A DNA stretch of 64,000 nt from Biscogniauxia marginata (taxonomy: Eukaryota > Ascomycota > Sordariomycetes > Xylariales > Xylariaceae): contig MU404060.1 of the NCBI GenBank assembly GCA_022695795.1, forward strand, positions 62,001 through 126,000. The letters are read 5' to 3'. Position numbers and translations under genes: made by a program. The first letter of the stretch is position 1; the number at the start of each line of letters is the position of its first letter. The notes under the pieces were generated by a model. It saw only the letters and a program-made list of their open reading frames with translations, did not search any database and was not told where the DNA came from. Shown one piece after another: positions 46,377 through 57,860 of the stretch.

Positions 46377-47867
46377 ATGCCTGACCAAAGCCACGAGATG
46401 CCCAGCCATGCTGAGGAGGTATCTCCAGCGACTAGTAATCCCCCTCCCGCAGATGGTAGGCAGGCATATGTTGTGTTGGCCGGCTGCGTTCTGCTTCAGT
46501 TGCCGATATGGAGTATGTTGTAAATAACTATAGTAGTCTCTGAGGACTGTACCAAACCGCTGATCCAAATAGGCTTTACAATCTCGTATGGAGTTTTCAG
46601 AGATTACTATGTCTCGCCATCGACGGCGGGGCAGATTGACGGCGACCTGAGCCAGACCGGTATTATTGGTACCACGTTGAATGTATGAGTTGTGAATGGC
46701 TCGTTGACTGGTGAATGGTATGATGACTGATACAATTAGGGTATCATGTATATGTCCATGCCGATTCTATTCGGCATATTTACGAACCGCTTGGCTTGTT
46801 ATCGTCGGCATGCTGCATTCCTAGGGGCGTTGCTGGCAGCTATTAGTCTGATGGCCTCCTCGTTTGCCCGTAGCGTATGGCAGTTGACTCTAACCCAAGG
46901 CGTACTTCAAGCTATCGGAAGTACTGTGCTGTATAGCTCGACAACCATATATCTAGATGAATGGTTCATACGGAGGAAAGGGTTTGCATACGGCGTGATC
47001 CTCTCCACCAAGAGCACCGTGGGTGTAGGCGTCCCTTTACTGTTCGGCCATCTACTTTCAGAGCTTGGGTTTCGCACTACTCTACGCATATGGTCTGCTG
47101 TTACAATCTGTACTGCCTTGCCAGCAATTATGTTTCTCCGGCCGCGACAGCCGCTCCAGGCGAGCAGACCTCGGGACCGACGGCTGTCTTGGTCTTTTCT
47201 ACGTCATCCTACTTTTTATATCTTCCAGCTTGCCAATATCGTTTTCAGCGCGAGCTACGGCATGCCCCAGACTTACCTATCGTCTTTTGCCTCCGACGTG
47301 CTTGGGTTCTCGACTGCTACTTCAGCCCTCATCCTCGCCGCGCTCAACGCTCCGAGCATTGTAGCGTGCTTCTGGTTTGGACTTCTTAGCGATGGAGGTG
47401 GTCTTTTTCGTCAAGGTAGATCTTTACCGATTGCAACGGTTTCACTCCTCTCTGCTACGGGCGCCTGCCTTCCAGTCTTCCTCTTGTGGGGCCTTATTCC
47501 CGGGGCGAAGACCGTGGGGATAGTGCTGCTCACTTTATTCGCCATCTTATATGGCTTTTTTGCCGGTGGGTGGTCGGCAACTTGGGGAGGTGTTGTCAAA
47601 GAAGTCCAACGAGAAGCAGAAGCACATAATGAAGCTATCGACACTGGCCTTGTATATGGTCTTTTGAATGGCGGACGTGGCATTGGCTTCGTTGCTGGTG
47701 GCCTTATCGGAGTCGAGTTGCTGAAGACGGGGGCAGTGAATGCAGAGGCAGCCGAAAACCAATGGGCGTATGGATCTTCTTATGGCAGCCTGATCATCTT
47801 TACAGGCGTAGGAGCTGCGCTGAGTGGCGTAAGTGTTCTCTGCAAGCAGAGACAACTCTTATGTTAG
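46377..47867 (+). CDS. MFS transporter, monocarboxylate-porter type
   Basis: Three exons (46377-46512, 46573-46682 and 46740-47867) encode 457 residues, normal for this subfamily. Introns are 60 and 57 bp. The protein starts with a short hydrophilic tail, then hydrophobic spans characteristic of a 12-helix MFS carrier: YVVLAGCVLLQLPIW, TISYGVFRDYYV, GIIGTTLNGIMYMSMPILFG, LGALLAAISLMASSFA and others. The DRRLSWSFLRHPTFYIFQL loop and GVFRDYY motif resemble fungal MCT (SLC16-like) carriers. These move small carboxylates or unknown substrates across the plasma membrane. The GLVYGLLNGGRGIGFVAGG segment is typical of the C-half. It adjoins the AT-rich island on its right. No partner enzyme genes are nearby, so the substrate is unknown. 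Confidence 0.88.
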
Positions 47868-47989
47868 TGAGGTATACGTCTGGATCATCAATATAGGCAA
47901 GAGATTATTGGACTATATCTGGATATGCTTTGGTTAAATAATGTCTATATACAAGATATCAGTATATGCACGTCTCTCTAATTCTCGAG
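47868..47989. other. MFS gene 3' flank
   Basis: Short transition from the MFS stop codon into the AT-rich island; probably the 3' UTR. Confidence 0.4.
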
Positions 47990-48500
47990 ATAATACATAA
48001 CTTACTTAAACGAATGAATATATAGTAACGCCTCTTACAAACAAGTAACGTACTTTTTTATTATTATTACTACCTTTTAGCTTTAATTATATAAACTTAA
48101 GAAGTGTAAATTTTTAATGATTATTATAATAACAAAAACGTTAATGCGAATATATATAAGGTGTGAATATACAAAATAAATTATATGAAAAAAAGGAAGG
48201 GGAGCCTTATAAACTAAAGGCTTATAAGCTTTTAATATAACCCTTATCTCTTTATTTAAGTTATTTAAAAATAAAACCTTATATAGGGTTTAAAGGACCC
48301 TTATAAGCCCTTATTAAAAGTATAAAGTAATACTTATTTTTTAATTTATTAATGAAAATATTAAAAATAAAAATAAAAACTTTAAAATAATAATTAAAAT
48401 TCTTTTAAAATTATTATTAATTTTTATAATAAATATAATTAACGTTTTTTATAACTAAATAATATATTATAGTTACTAAGTTTATATATTTACATTAGTT
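47990..48500. repeat. Extremely AT-rich island (RIP-like relic)
   Basis: Roughly 80% A+T by eye, with very few CG dinucleotides and no coding potential. Words such as CCTTATAA and CTTATAAGC recur in both orientations (for example 48209-48245 and 48283-48315). This resembles an old repeat eroded by repeat-induced point mutation, though the parent element cannot be identified. Confidence 0.65.
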
Positions 48501-50788
48501 CTGTTAATTCACAACCTGCTATTATCACTATAATCCCCTCTCCAACCTAATATTATCTTAGCATTGAAATTTCGCCCACAATACCCAAACCCGAGGTTCT
48601 TTGGCATGTACTTCTGAGAAGCCTAATACAATAGAGACCCAGTTTTCAACTTCAGTTGGAATGCCGGTTATAGATGGATATCGGGACGTGATCAAAGCTA
48701 AGAGAGGTGATCCAAAAAGGTGAGAGGCGAACCAGGTGAGTTGCTACCACCTAACAGGCGTACGGTGTATGTCGCTAGTATCGGAATCGACAAATTCTAC
48801 CGTGAGTTAATAGTCAATTTCAATAAGTGAGTGCTCAAGAATTTTGCCTATAGACGGAGAGTCGTATACGTGTAGTCACTTGTGTAGTCCCTGTGATGTT
48901 TAGCAACCAGAAGAGCACGAAGAGATGTGTAACCACAAAGATAGCTATAAATTAGGTTATAATAGGTCTCATATACACATATAAGAATTCGTTCTAGTTC
49001 TGCGACCTTACGTCTGCAAAATTCCATTATTCTCGGGGCACTGTCGATTTTGCGGTTAGCGACAGCGAGTGTCTTCACCATAATTATCCTGGAGACTTCC
49101 TAGCTAAGCACCGCCGAATGCTCGGATGTGGAAGTAAATACAGTAGTTCAACTAAGTGAAGTTCCAGGCTGTTAGTCGTCTCATGGGATGCTAGTTCACT
49201 AGTAAGTACTCAGTATAGTCTCCTCTTAAAGATTGAACAGGGCTTGTGGGGGTGGTCAATGCATCCAGGGTTTAAATGCAAATTTTCAGTAGCTAGTTGA
49301 GATTCGCTCTCCATCAGAATTACAACCCACGTTCGTTTTCTTTTGGTTTTCCTTCATCCACTACATTAGGCTTAATAATAATAAAGTAAATCTAGTCTGT
49401 GCTGACGATGGTTTTTAGTCTCGGAGATACGCTATTCATTTGGGATGGCTCGGCGACCTTTGCGGAGCTAGCATCTTTAGTGGTTCGATTGCTATACTTG
49501 TCGCTGCGGTTCTACAAACCCCCGCTCAAAACAGTTGCTAGGGGATAAATGCAGAGACAGTTGATAACTGAACTCCGAGTAGGATATTAGCTGGCAATAT
49601 TCATCAGATGCTGATAAGGATAGGGAGGCTTAGTCGACATGACTGAGACTAAACTTTAGTGGATATATATTTCATTCATACCTACCTAAGGTAATATACA
49701 TACTTATAATCATGCTATGTTCCACTATGTACTACGTGGAATCCACGTTTTAAGCGTCTCCAACCAGGCATAGATTGTCTTGATTTGTTTGTAGAGAGTA
49801 ATTACACTTGTATCATTAGAAAAATTGCCGTAATTTACGAGACAAGCACATAAATAATGTGCTTAGAAGTAGACCGCAATCTTAAGTTGTTTTCAAACTC
49901 GCGACTATCACACCCGCCGGATTGGGTATTTATGGACATATATATTTCTAGTCAAAGTAACAATATAAGTTTCCTGGGTTGGATCATTTACAAGGCAGTT
50001 GTTGGAGTCTTACAATTGTGATCCAAATGCCATAGGAAATGGCAACCCAGGGGCATGAAAGCCATTGTCACGGCAGCCCATAAGGTTTGAGGCTATGTAT
50101 GCTCTGTGACCTCGTATATCTACAAAAATATATTCACTCCTCGATCTATTAGTGGATGTTCACTTCGTTCAATATATGGGTTTATTCACCACGATCATCC
50201 AGCATTATCCATTCACTTGTAGTGAATTTTGCCACCAAGGCCGTCACAGCAAACCTCCTTCCCCCCTTTTCACGATGTGCAAGTGGTTGTGGGATTTGTC
50301 AGCTGGCAGGAAAAGAAATAGCTCCACTAATCTCAACATCAGTATATCTTGCAACCTCCGAGATACTAGTTAAGAGGCTGTGAACAGTCCAGCCTTCACT
50401 ATATTGGCCAGTTAATTGAACGTAATGTTGAACAAGGAAGAGAAATATTTTCATCCACCATGGTAACTTCGCATAGACCAAGCAGAACGTTCACGGTGTT
50501 ACAATCGATTTAAGGCGCAAGGGTTCAGGATATGTCTACATTGTGATGGAAAGTAATTGCGTAGGGAAGGGAAGGCTCCTCACGTAGATGGGAAATTATT
50601 TAGGGGTTTTAAGTACAGTTTCTGTGCCATTTCCTACCACTCACCATATCAACAGATATTCATCTGGTAGCTTGTCCCATTATTGTAGCAGAAGAATAGC
50701 TAGGGATCTCAAGCTCCATTCACTTTTACTACCGACATTGCTACCGACATTCCACTCGGGTAATGATTCATTCCCACAATCAATGAAC

Positions 50789-50901
50789 AATAGACTGTCA
50801 AGAATAATAGACTATCAAGTACATTCGCCTTCCATGTATTAGCCTACCACGGACAATAGACTACCAAAAACAATAAAATATCAATAATAATAGACTACTG
50901 A
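50789..50901 (+). repeat. Imperfect AATAGACTRYCAA repeats
   Basis: AATAGACT recurs at 50789-50796, 50806-50813, 50855-50862 and 50889-50896, three of them followed by a TCAA/CCAA-like tail. Copies are 17, 49 and 34 bp apart. They lie 340-450 bp upstream of a start codon. Confidence 0.75.
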
Positions 50902-51152
50902 GAACAATAGGAATTGCTACTATCCACTCTCTAGCACGAAACATATAAATATCTATCCCCCCATCCCCCTTCTACTAACATTTCTCTCTCTTCTCTTATC
51001 TCTTCACTAACACTCTACATCTTCTCTCCACTGATTGAGATACACCCACAACCTCAAGAAACCCGAGTCTCTTTCTCACTCTCCTCTATTCGCTCTCCGA
51101 TATTCATCGCTGTTGCGAACACACAACACAGCCAACCTGCACTCATTACTCA

Positions 51153-51207
51153 GTGAGTTGTTGAATCTATCATAGTATAATTTGCTGTTCTGACATCAAA
51201 TCTTTAG
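51153..51207 (+). other. Probable 5'-UTR intron
   Basis: GTGAGT donor, a TTCTGACAT branch-like site and TTTAG acceptor define a 55-bp intron ending 32 bp before the ATG at 51240. Size and motifs match other introns in the window. It removes no coding sequence. Confidence 0.6.
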
Positions 51208-51239
51208 ATCCCCGAGTTAATTAACACTCAGCCACAAAT

Positions 51240-51872
51240 ATGCCTTCCTACAACTTCTCTCGCGCCTCGCACGCCAAGAAGGATAGCCGCGAGGCACGCT
51301 ATCCCCGAACTACTCGTCTCAACCCTGCATATAGACCCAGAATCGAAGATCACCTCTTCGCGAAGGTCACCGATGCAAACGACTACTCAGACGAGCCTTC
51401 GGGGCATAAGTATGCTCCTATCAAGCAAAAAGAGGGAAGCCGTCGTAACCCAATCGTCATTGATGAGCATGACGATGACACGGCGGTATCGCAATCACGT
51501 GCTCCTCGGAGATCTCCCAGCCCGGATCACATCCCTTCGTACGCCAGAGGGTGGCTCAATGTCGGTAAAAAGAATTCCTCGAAGGAGGATTCTGAGAACC
51601 TAACCGGCGGGGGATCTGTACGCACTAGTCAAGGAAACACGCCGGAGCCTTCTCGATCCATGGCGAAACAGCGCGGGACTGTGCGAGGAGACTCGGAGCC
51701 ACAGAGTCTTAGAAAGGGACAGGCAAAACGTCCTGCGTCTGCCGAATACTTCGACTATGACCCCAACGACCGGGCTCAAGTTCGAAGCATGAATGCCATG
51801 AAAGAATTCGAGGAGCGGATTCAGCAGCGAGCGCGTGCCAATCGGGGACCTTCCAAAGATACGGGTTACTGA
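51240..51872 (+). CDS. Disordered hypothetical protein, 210 aa
   Basis: A single open frame encodes 210 highly charged residues rich in Ser, Arg, Lys, Asp and Pro. There is no signal peptide, membrane span or known domain. The N-terminus (MPSYNFSRASHAKKDSRE) and the segment RRNPIVIDEHDDDTA have the look of a short linear motif; IVIDEHDDD could mimic a SUMO-interacting motif (hydrophobic VI followed by acids), but this is speculation. The C-terminus (SMNAMKEFEERIQQRARANRG) could form a helix. It has a typical CT-rich fungal leader with a probable intron, which favours a real gene. The protein is probably nuclear or a scaffold, but I do not recognise it. Confidence 0.6.
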   Translation: MPSYNFSRASHAKKDSREARYPRTTRLNPAYRPRIEDHLFAKVTDANDYSDEPSGHKYAPIKQKEGSRRNPIVIDEHDDDTAVSQSRAPRRSPSPDHIPSYARGWLNVGKKNSSKEDSENLTGGGSVRTSQGNTPEPSRSMAKQRGTVRGDSEPQSLRKGQAKRPASAEYFDYDPNDRAQVRSMNAMKEFEERIQQRARANRGPSKDTGY

Positions 51873-54166
51873 GGTAGATTTCTGCAGTGCAGAATACTCC
51901 AACCCTTTGTATGGCCTCATAACTACGTCAAGTCTTTTACTCGACACTGACCATGATACTTAGGCTATAAGGAAACAGTCTATTTTCGCGTGCATGGGAT
52001 GGCTATGGAATTTTCTGTCTTCAATTTCGTCCAGGACACCGCTGAAGTATTCTATGAGCGGGATGGTGTGTGCTGGGGCGAGCATCATGGAGTGGATGAA
52101 TGTCGGTGGGACATGTACCTAGTGTCGCCCTCATTTCCAGTGTTCCGATATTCACCAAATATTAAGCCCCCCCATTAGGGTACAACTACATCTAGTCATA
52201 TGATGTGATACGCTGCTTCGTCCTAATCAATCATCAATTCCCTATCTACTGGCATAGCGTCCGTAGCATTATTTCCATTGGTGTGATGAACTAACTGGTT
52301 GATTGGCTGATCGAACAATGTAAACTCGGGTTAAGACTGAAGATTCGTAGGGATCATGTGCCTCCTACTGTGTGTATACTTAAAGACGCCTCTAAATTTC
52401 CTTTTGTCTCATCCGCCCAGAATTCTGGTCCTAAGAGGAGAAATCTATTGTGCCCCGGAATGACGATATTCTGTTCCATATAAGTATGTATACTATGTGT
52501 CTAAGGCTACCTTCATGTGGAGTTATCCGTATTCTCTCTCCGGTCTCCCCCTTTCCAGGAACAACTGAGTTGTTGTCCATATGTCTACTGAATACATCGT
52601 GATAGTATACATATAACATACAATACACCCAGGGAAACTCGCGATTCTTAGCTAAAACAGGGTCTATTCCATGGCAGAATACTTGCAAATATAAATTAAT
52701 ATACATGTCACGGCCATAGTCCGTGATGGGTCAATTGGACCCGCTTATCTGATGATGAACTCAAGATCTATAATGACAGAAAACCCCCGACTGTTTTCAT
52801 AGTTGCGCGAGGAAACTTTCTTTCCTTACGCAACTCTTTCACAATCATAAGATAGAGAGATTACTTGGACCCTTGAGTCTTCGAGTCTACTTATTACGGT
52901 ATCGTGCCAATAAGTGCCTAGGTATAGCCGTTATAATATTTATGTAAATAATCGTTATAACTACTAATATATAAGTATATACCCCTGCCAATCCTGGATT
53001 TGTCCTGATATATCGCTGAATCGAAAATATCGCTATGACTCGTGAAAATCAAGGCGTACCGCAAAGTATTTCCTTTTGGCTCGGTATCGTTATGGCGTGT
53101 AATCGCTATACAGCACCTACTGCAAGCAGGGGATCACGTGCAACCCGACAGTGCACCCTTGCTAACGCACTGACAAATTACTAGGGGATATTACCTCGTA
53201 CTGTTACAACCCCTTTTCCAGTTTTGCCTCTTTCTCTACCATTACGAATACCACTGCCTGGCTATCGGAATTGCATCTTGTCTTGTACCTGGTCCACTTG
53301 TTGGTCCTTGAGCTGTTGGTCCGTGATAACTGGTAACAGGACTGCGTATGTATACCTAGATGAAGTTACAGCACTCCTGGGTAATAATTGTGACTTTTCT
53401 ACAGGGGGTTTAAGGTAACTCTCGTGACTATCTGACCATAGTCATACCATTTAGGTTAGTACTTGTGCTCTATAGAGTTTTCTCAAAACTCACTTCTATA
53501 AGAACTCCTTTAAGTTATTACAATGTACCTACCTTGACAATTTACACCACGATCAAGGGATTTTACTAACGATCTATCAATCTGGCCAATCGGCCTTGAG
53601 AAAGCAGTGCAAAAATTTTCATATAGAAAGGGCCCATCAAAACGACAATTGGTACCCCTGCCGGATGCAAAAATTGACCCATATCTAGGTTTTAAAGGGA
53701 TACTCCGATGTAGGATACAAGCTTGGCTGTTACTCATATGACAGCAGGGCTCAATCCATGATCTTAATATCCCGAAGCAGCCGTTTTGGTATTGAATTTT
53801 GATTGTCTCTAGGATCCGTCTAGGGAATCGTAGAAATATTGAAAGAGGCACGTGCTGGTACGTTCCATGTTATACAATTGAACTTGGCTATATCCTTACC
53901 GCGTATCCCTACACTTAGCATATTAGGATCGCTCGGACACAACCTACATCACCATCGTTTTTTCAATTCTCGATCTATGCCAACTTCACCCAACGTAATA
54001 TTAACTCTACCGTGGAATTTAAGTAAAAAGATTTCGAGACACCAGGCGATATAAAGGTTTTGATGATTCTTCGATTTTTCTGGCCTCCGAATCAGACAGC
54101 ACGACCAAGGCATCGGCTAATTCATTTCTCGCCATCGGATTGATTTTCCTCGAACGGACTGTAAAT
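51873..54166. other. Gene-poor spacer
   Basis: About 2.3 kb without a supported gene. The 113-codon minus-strand frame at 53510-53851 and others have no resemblance to proteins. AT-rich patches occur near 52920-52990. The promoter of the rhodopsin-domain gene lies at the right end. Confidence 0.5.
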
Positions 54167-55627
54167 ATGGCTGATGTTCCGTTCCAGCCGAAGGGCCTCG
54201 CCGCAGCGACCTTCGGTATTACTCTCACCCTCTGTGTCGTATCTACGATCACGGTTGGACTTCGGGTTATGGTAAGATTGGGAAATAAGGCGCTTGGTGT
54301 GGATGACTACCTGATGATTACCGGTTTGGTGAGTTTATAGCCGAGAAATTTGGGATTATAGGTAGACGTGTTTGTTGGCTGACGCTGGTCTAGGCTTTCT
54401 TCGAGGCTTGCGCTACCTTCGCGATGATGGATACGTTCTCCGGGCTGGGAACGAAAGACGTGGATATCCTGGCGGTCAGCCCCGACGGCAAGATGATGAT
54501 GTATGGATACAAATGTATGCACATTGCGGAACATCAATATCCAACGTTGCAGCTAACATTTCGAAAGGGTTTTTTTTCTTCCAAGTTACCTACGTTTGGA
54601 CCCTGCCATTCATCAAAGCCAGTATCTGCGTCGCCCTTCTAAGGATTACCGATGCTAAGCACTATGTCTATCCTCTGTGGGGTATTATTATCATAAGTGT
54701 TGGAACAGCTTTCGCGGGTTTCGTCGGCGCCTTGCTCAACTGTCGTCCCATCGCTGCGGGTTGGGACGCTAGCCTCGGATCGTGTGATTCAAGTGGAAGA
54801 ATTCAGACACTTAGTGAAGTCATCTCCGCGGCAGCCATTGTGACGGACTGGGCTTGCGCCATCGTTCCTGCATTCCTGTAAGATTTCCAAAGTCAAATCC
54901 CCCCTCTGCCTCTGTGAGATTCAGTCACCATTCCAGTATTCGAGACCAACCAGGTCGACGATGTTTGGGCATTGCCGCTTGGTTGAGAACGCGTTGGCCA
55001 TTAAATCCTATAACATGTTCATAGGTTGCCTGCTAACAGTGTCGTCCGATGACAGTATTTATGGTCTCAACATGAAGCGGAAGCAAAAGTTGACGCTCTG
55101 TGGAATTCTGGCTTTGGGTGTGGTGTAAGCATTCGCCCTATACTATTTGCTGCGATTTGAGGCACTGTGTTTCTAACATCACACTAGGGCGAGCATTTCC
55201 ACCATTGTGCGCTTCCCATGGCTACAGGCTTATGGCGATCCTGTCAACCAATTGTGTAAGTCATTACGCACGAACGGGGCCCAACCAAATTCACTAATAT
55301 GTTTACGTAGACAACTTCGGTCAGATCGTCCTCTGGACCCAGGTAGAGTGTGGGCTTGGCATTATAGCTGGCTCTCTCCCTTCCTTGCGTCCCCTATTAA
55401 GGAGAATCGGATTCACTTCAACCAAGTCCTACTCACATCAAGGAGCCGACTCATCGCAACCAGGCGGCCGATCAATTCATCTCAACCAAATACGAGGACA
55501 ATCCACAGCAACGTGCCAAGGCGGGGGTGACGAAGCATGGGAACGGCTTGATGACAGTTCGAGCCAGAAGTTCATCATTATGAAAAATACTCAAGTGGAT
55601 GTCAAGTGGAGCGAGCAGTCGAATTAG
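54167..55627 (+). CDS. Fungal rhodopsin-domain (PTH11-like) integral membrane protein
   Basis: Six exons join in one frame to 348 residues: 54167-54328, 54394-54514, 54568-54877, 55056-55124, 55188-55255 and 55311-55627. Introns are 65, 53, 178, 63 and 55 bp. The sequence has about seven hydrophobic spans: LAAATFGITLTLCVVSTITV, then VDDYLMITGLAFFEACATFA. Next are FQVTYVWTLPFIKASICVAL, YPLWGIIIISVGTAFAGFVG and the segment ISAAAIVTDWACAIVPAFL. The last are LTLCGILALGVVASISTIV and WTQVECGLGIIAGSLPSLRP. These are hallmarks of the fungal rhodopsin domain family found in PTH11-like receptors. It lacks an N-terminal CFEM domain and has a short Ser-rich cytosolic tail. It sits in the membrane and may sense external cues. 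The 178-bp intron is the weakest join. Confidence 0.82.
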
Positions 55628-56734
55628 CGAATAAACCAGAACCATCTGAGTTGGTAAAAGGTTTTGCCCTTGCGGGGGGCAGTTCCGTTGACAATTTGAC
55701 GGGATCAGAGTGTAAAGCTAGGGTGATCCAGCTTATGCAGATGCTGCTGCTCTGTATTAGACGATCTTTCATGCGGACTGTCTTCAAGAAGTGTATATTT
55801 GGTCGGTCACCGACAGCATTGAGATTCAATATTTGAATGTGTAGCATAGCGATTATAGGTGTAATATTGAACTTTACGTATACTTTACAGAAACCGAACC
55901 TAGCTATAGTACCTCTAGTAAATGAAGATCCGGGGGTGCTTGGTTCAATTAATGCAACACTAAAATTATCCAAACCGTTACATACCTAATGTCCAGTGTA
56001 AAGGGGCGGCCCGGACCACTAGGGTAGAGCGAAGAACGATAAGCATGGGCAGCCCCTTGTTCAGGCCCCATGCTGGGACAAGCCCTGGGCAAAACCAGAA
56101 CAAAACCACCTGTCGGGTGGAAAGTGGAACTCGCCAAATATTACATCAGGTGGTTTTCAGGGTTTCACCGCCAACAATTTCCAATACAGCATAGCACGTA
56201 TTGCGTACATACCTACAGTTACCCCTACCAAAGGAACCATACTTACATATATACCCCTATTTTCTATATCTGCTACTGTACGTCGTACAGAACCCCGGTG
56301 CGCTGCCTCGGGATTGACAAGGATCCTATGGGACAGACTTTCGGTACACTGGGGTCCTCTACGACGTGGATATAGAACCGACTTTTGGTAGGCTTAACTG
56401 TGCCTTATCTTGTTAACGAGACCTCCACTACCCACCCTAAACTGCTGACCATCTGTTGGTACATACTACACTAGGATGATGGGCAGACTCTTTGGTGGAG
56501 GAAAACCCGTTGGAGTCTGTGAACTACCCATATTGGACCCCTATTGCCAATTGAATCAAAGGGGCTACCACAACTGTTCTCCAGACTTACACCGCCAAAA
56601 GTTCTTTATGTATTTGGCATCATTCCAAGAAATTTCTTGTGACTTGCCTCCCTCAGTCACTATACTATCTCAGAATCCAGTCCATCTCTCGTTTCCTCGT
56701 CTCCTAATCGCCAAGAACATTATACTACACAAAT
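55628..56734. other. Intergenic spacer
   Basis: About 1.1 kb between two genes on the same strand. No supported frame; the last 200 bp is a pyrimidine-rich leader for the CHK-kinase-like gene. Confidence 0.5.
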
Positions 56735-57860
56735 ATGGCTCCCGAAACCGAGACGTCTGCTGAAAAGCTCCCGACGATCCCTGAGGAAGTGACAGCTCAG
56801 TGGCTGGAGTCTAAGCTGGGACACAAGATAAAGTCGATCGCGTTGACACGATCGATTTTCGGCACGGCCAGCAAACTGTTCTATTCCATCGAGTATGCCG
56901 ACGAGGTGGCTGACCCGGACTCACGGCCGACTCACATCTGTGTGAAGGGTATGTTCGACCCGGAGATGGTGGCCTCTCAGCCATGGACTGTAAGTCTAGC
57001 ACAGCGCGAGGCCGACTTCTTCGGCAAGATTGCCCCCCTCATCAAGAACATGGGCTACCCCAAGGGCTGGTGGAGCGGCACGAGCAAGGACCAGGGCATT
57101 GCGATCATGTCGGATCTGACCCACGAAGGGTGTACCTTTGCGCCTGAGGTGGCCTCATACCCTGTTGAGAAGGTGTTGGACGGTGCCGCCCAGATAGCCG
57201 GTCTACACGCCCAGTTCTGGGGTAAGAGCGAAGCGGATTACCCTTGTAAGTTTGCGCCTGACTTGTCTTATGTGAGAGATTACATGACTGACGAATACCA
57301 TAGGGATCTGGAACAACTACGACCCAGCCATGACATTCATGGTCGGGCAGTGGGATACCGTCACGCGGGAGACTGGGCGAATCAGGTTACCCGAATACCT
57401 GATGGATGGCCCACGCATTATCAAGGCGCAGGAGAAGTACTATGCGAAGCGTAACCCCAAATTTCGCACTTTGCTGCACGGCGACACGCACATTGGCAAC
57501 ATCTACTTCACCGCCGATGGCCACACGCGCTTCTTGGACTGGTCAGCCTTCCACTTCGCATCGTGCTTCCACGACCTTGTCTACTTCATGACCGCCTTGT
57601 TGACGATCGAGGACCGCCGCAAACACGAAATGGAAATACTCGACCACTATCTGAAGACCCTGCACGCCCTGGGCGGACCAAAATTCGACCGCAACGACGA
57701 GGAGGTCATGACCGAGTACAAGCGCTCATTCTTGACGAACATCATCTGGCCTATCTGCCCGAAGGGCCTGCAATCCGAGGAGCGCGTCGCTGTCCTGTGC
57801 GCGCGCACTATCGCTACTTGGGAGGACCACAAGGTTATTGAAGTTATCGAGGCCCAGTAG
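56735..57860 (+). CDS. CHK-kinase-like phosphotransferase (EcKL/APH-type fold)
   Basis: Two exons (56735-57245 and 57304-57860) with a 58-bp phase-1 intron encode 355 residues. The N-lobe starts after IPEEVTAQWLESKLGHKI and has a lysine in THICVKGMF. QGIAIMSDLTHEG looks like the hinge. The catalytic loop is LLHGDTHIGNIYF (about residues 227-239), which holds the Brenner-type HGDxxxxN motif. The DFG-equivalent is FLDWSAFHFA (about 247-256), followed by FHDLVYFMTALL. Such proteins belong to the aminoglycoside-phosphotransferase/CHK superfamily; they phosphorylate small alcohols or choline-like substrates with ATP. The fungal members' substrates are mostly unknown. The key aspartate, histidine and asparagine are present, so the enzyme should be active. 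It stands alone, and no cluster partners are visible. Confidence 0.88.

Larger units (their letters stand above)
48501..51239. other. Gene-poor spacer and promoter of the 210-aa protein gene
   Basis: About 2.7 kb with no recognisable gene. The last 300 bp is a CT-rich leader typical of fungal 5' UTRs, with a likely leader intron (51153-51207). Imperfect AATAGACT repeats occur at 50789-50896. Frames near 50150-50380 (+) are short and unmatched. Confidence 0.5.

Noticed and set aside
56476..56763. A 95-codon frame upstream of the CHK-kinase-like gene
   Set aside because: Overlaps the start of the kinase in another frame, with no resemblance to any protein.
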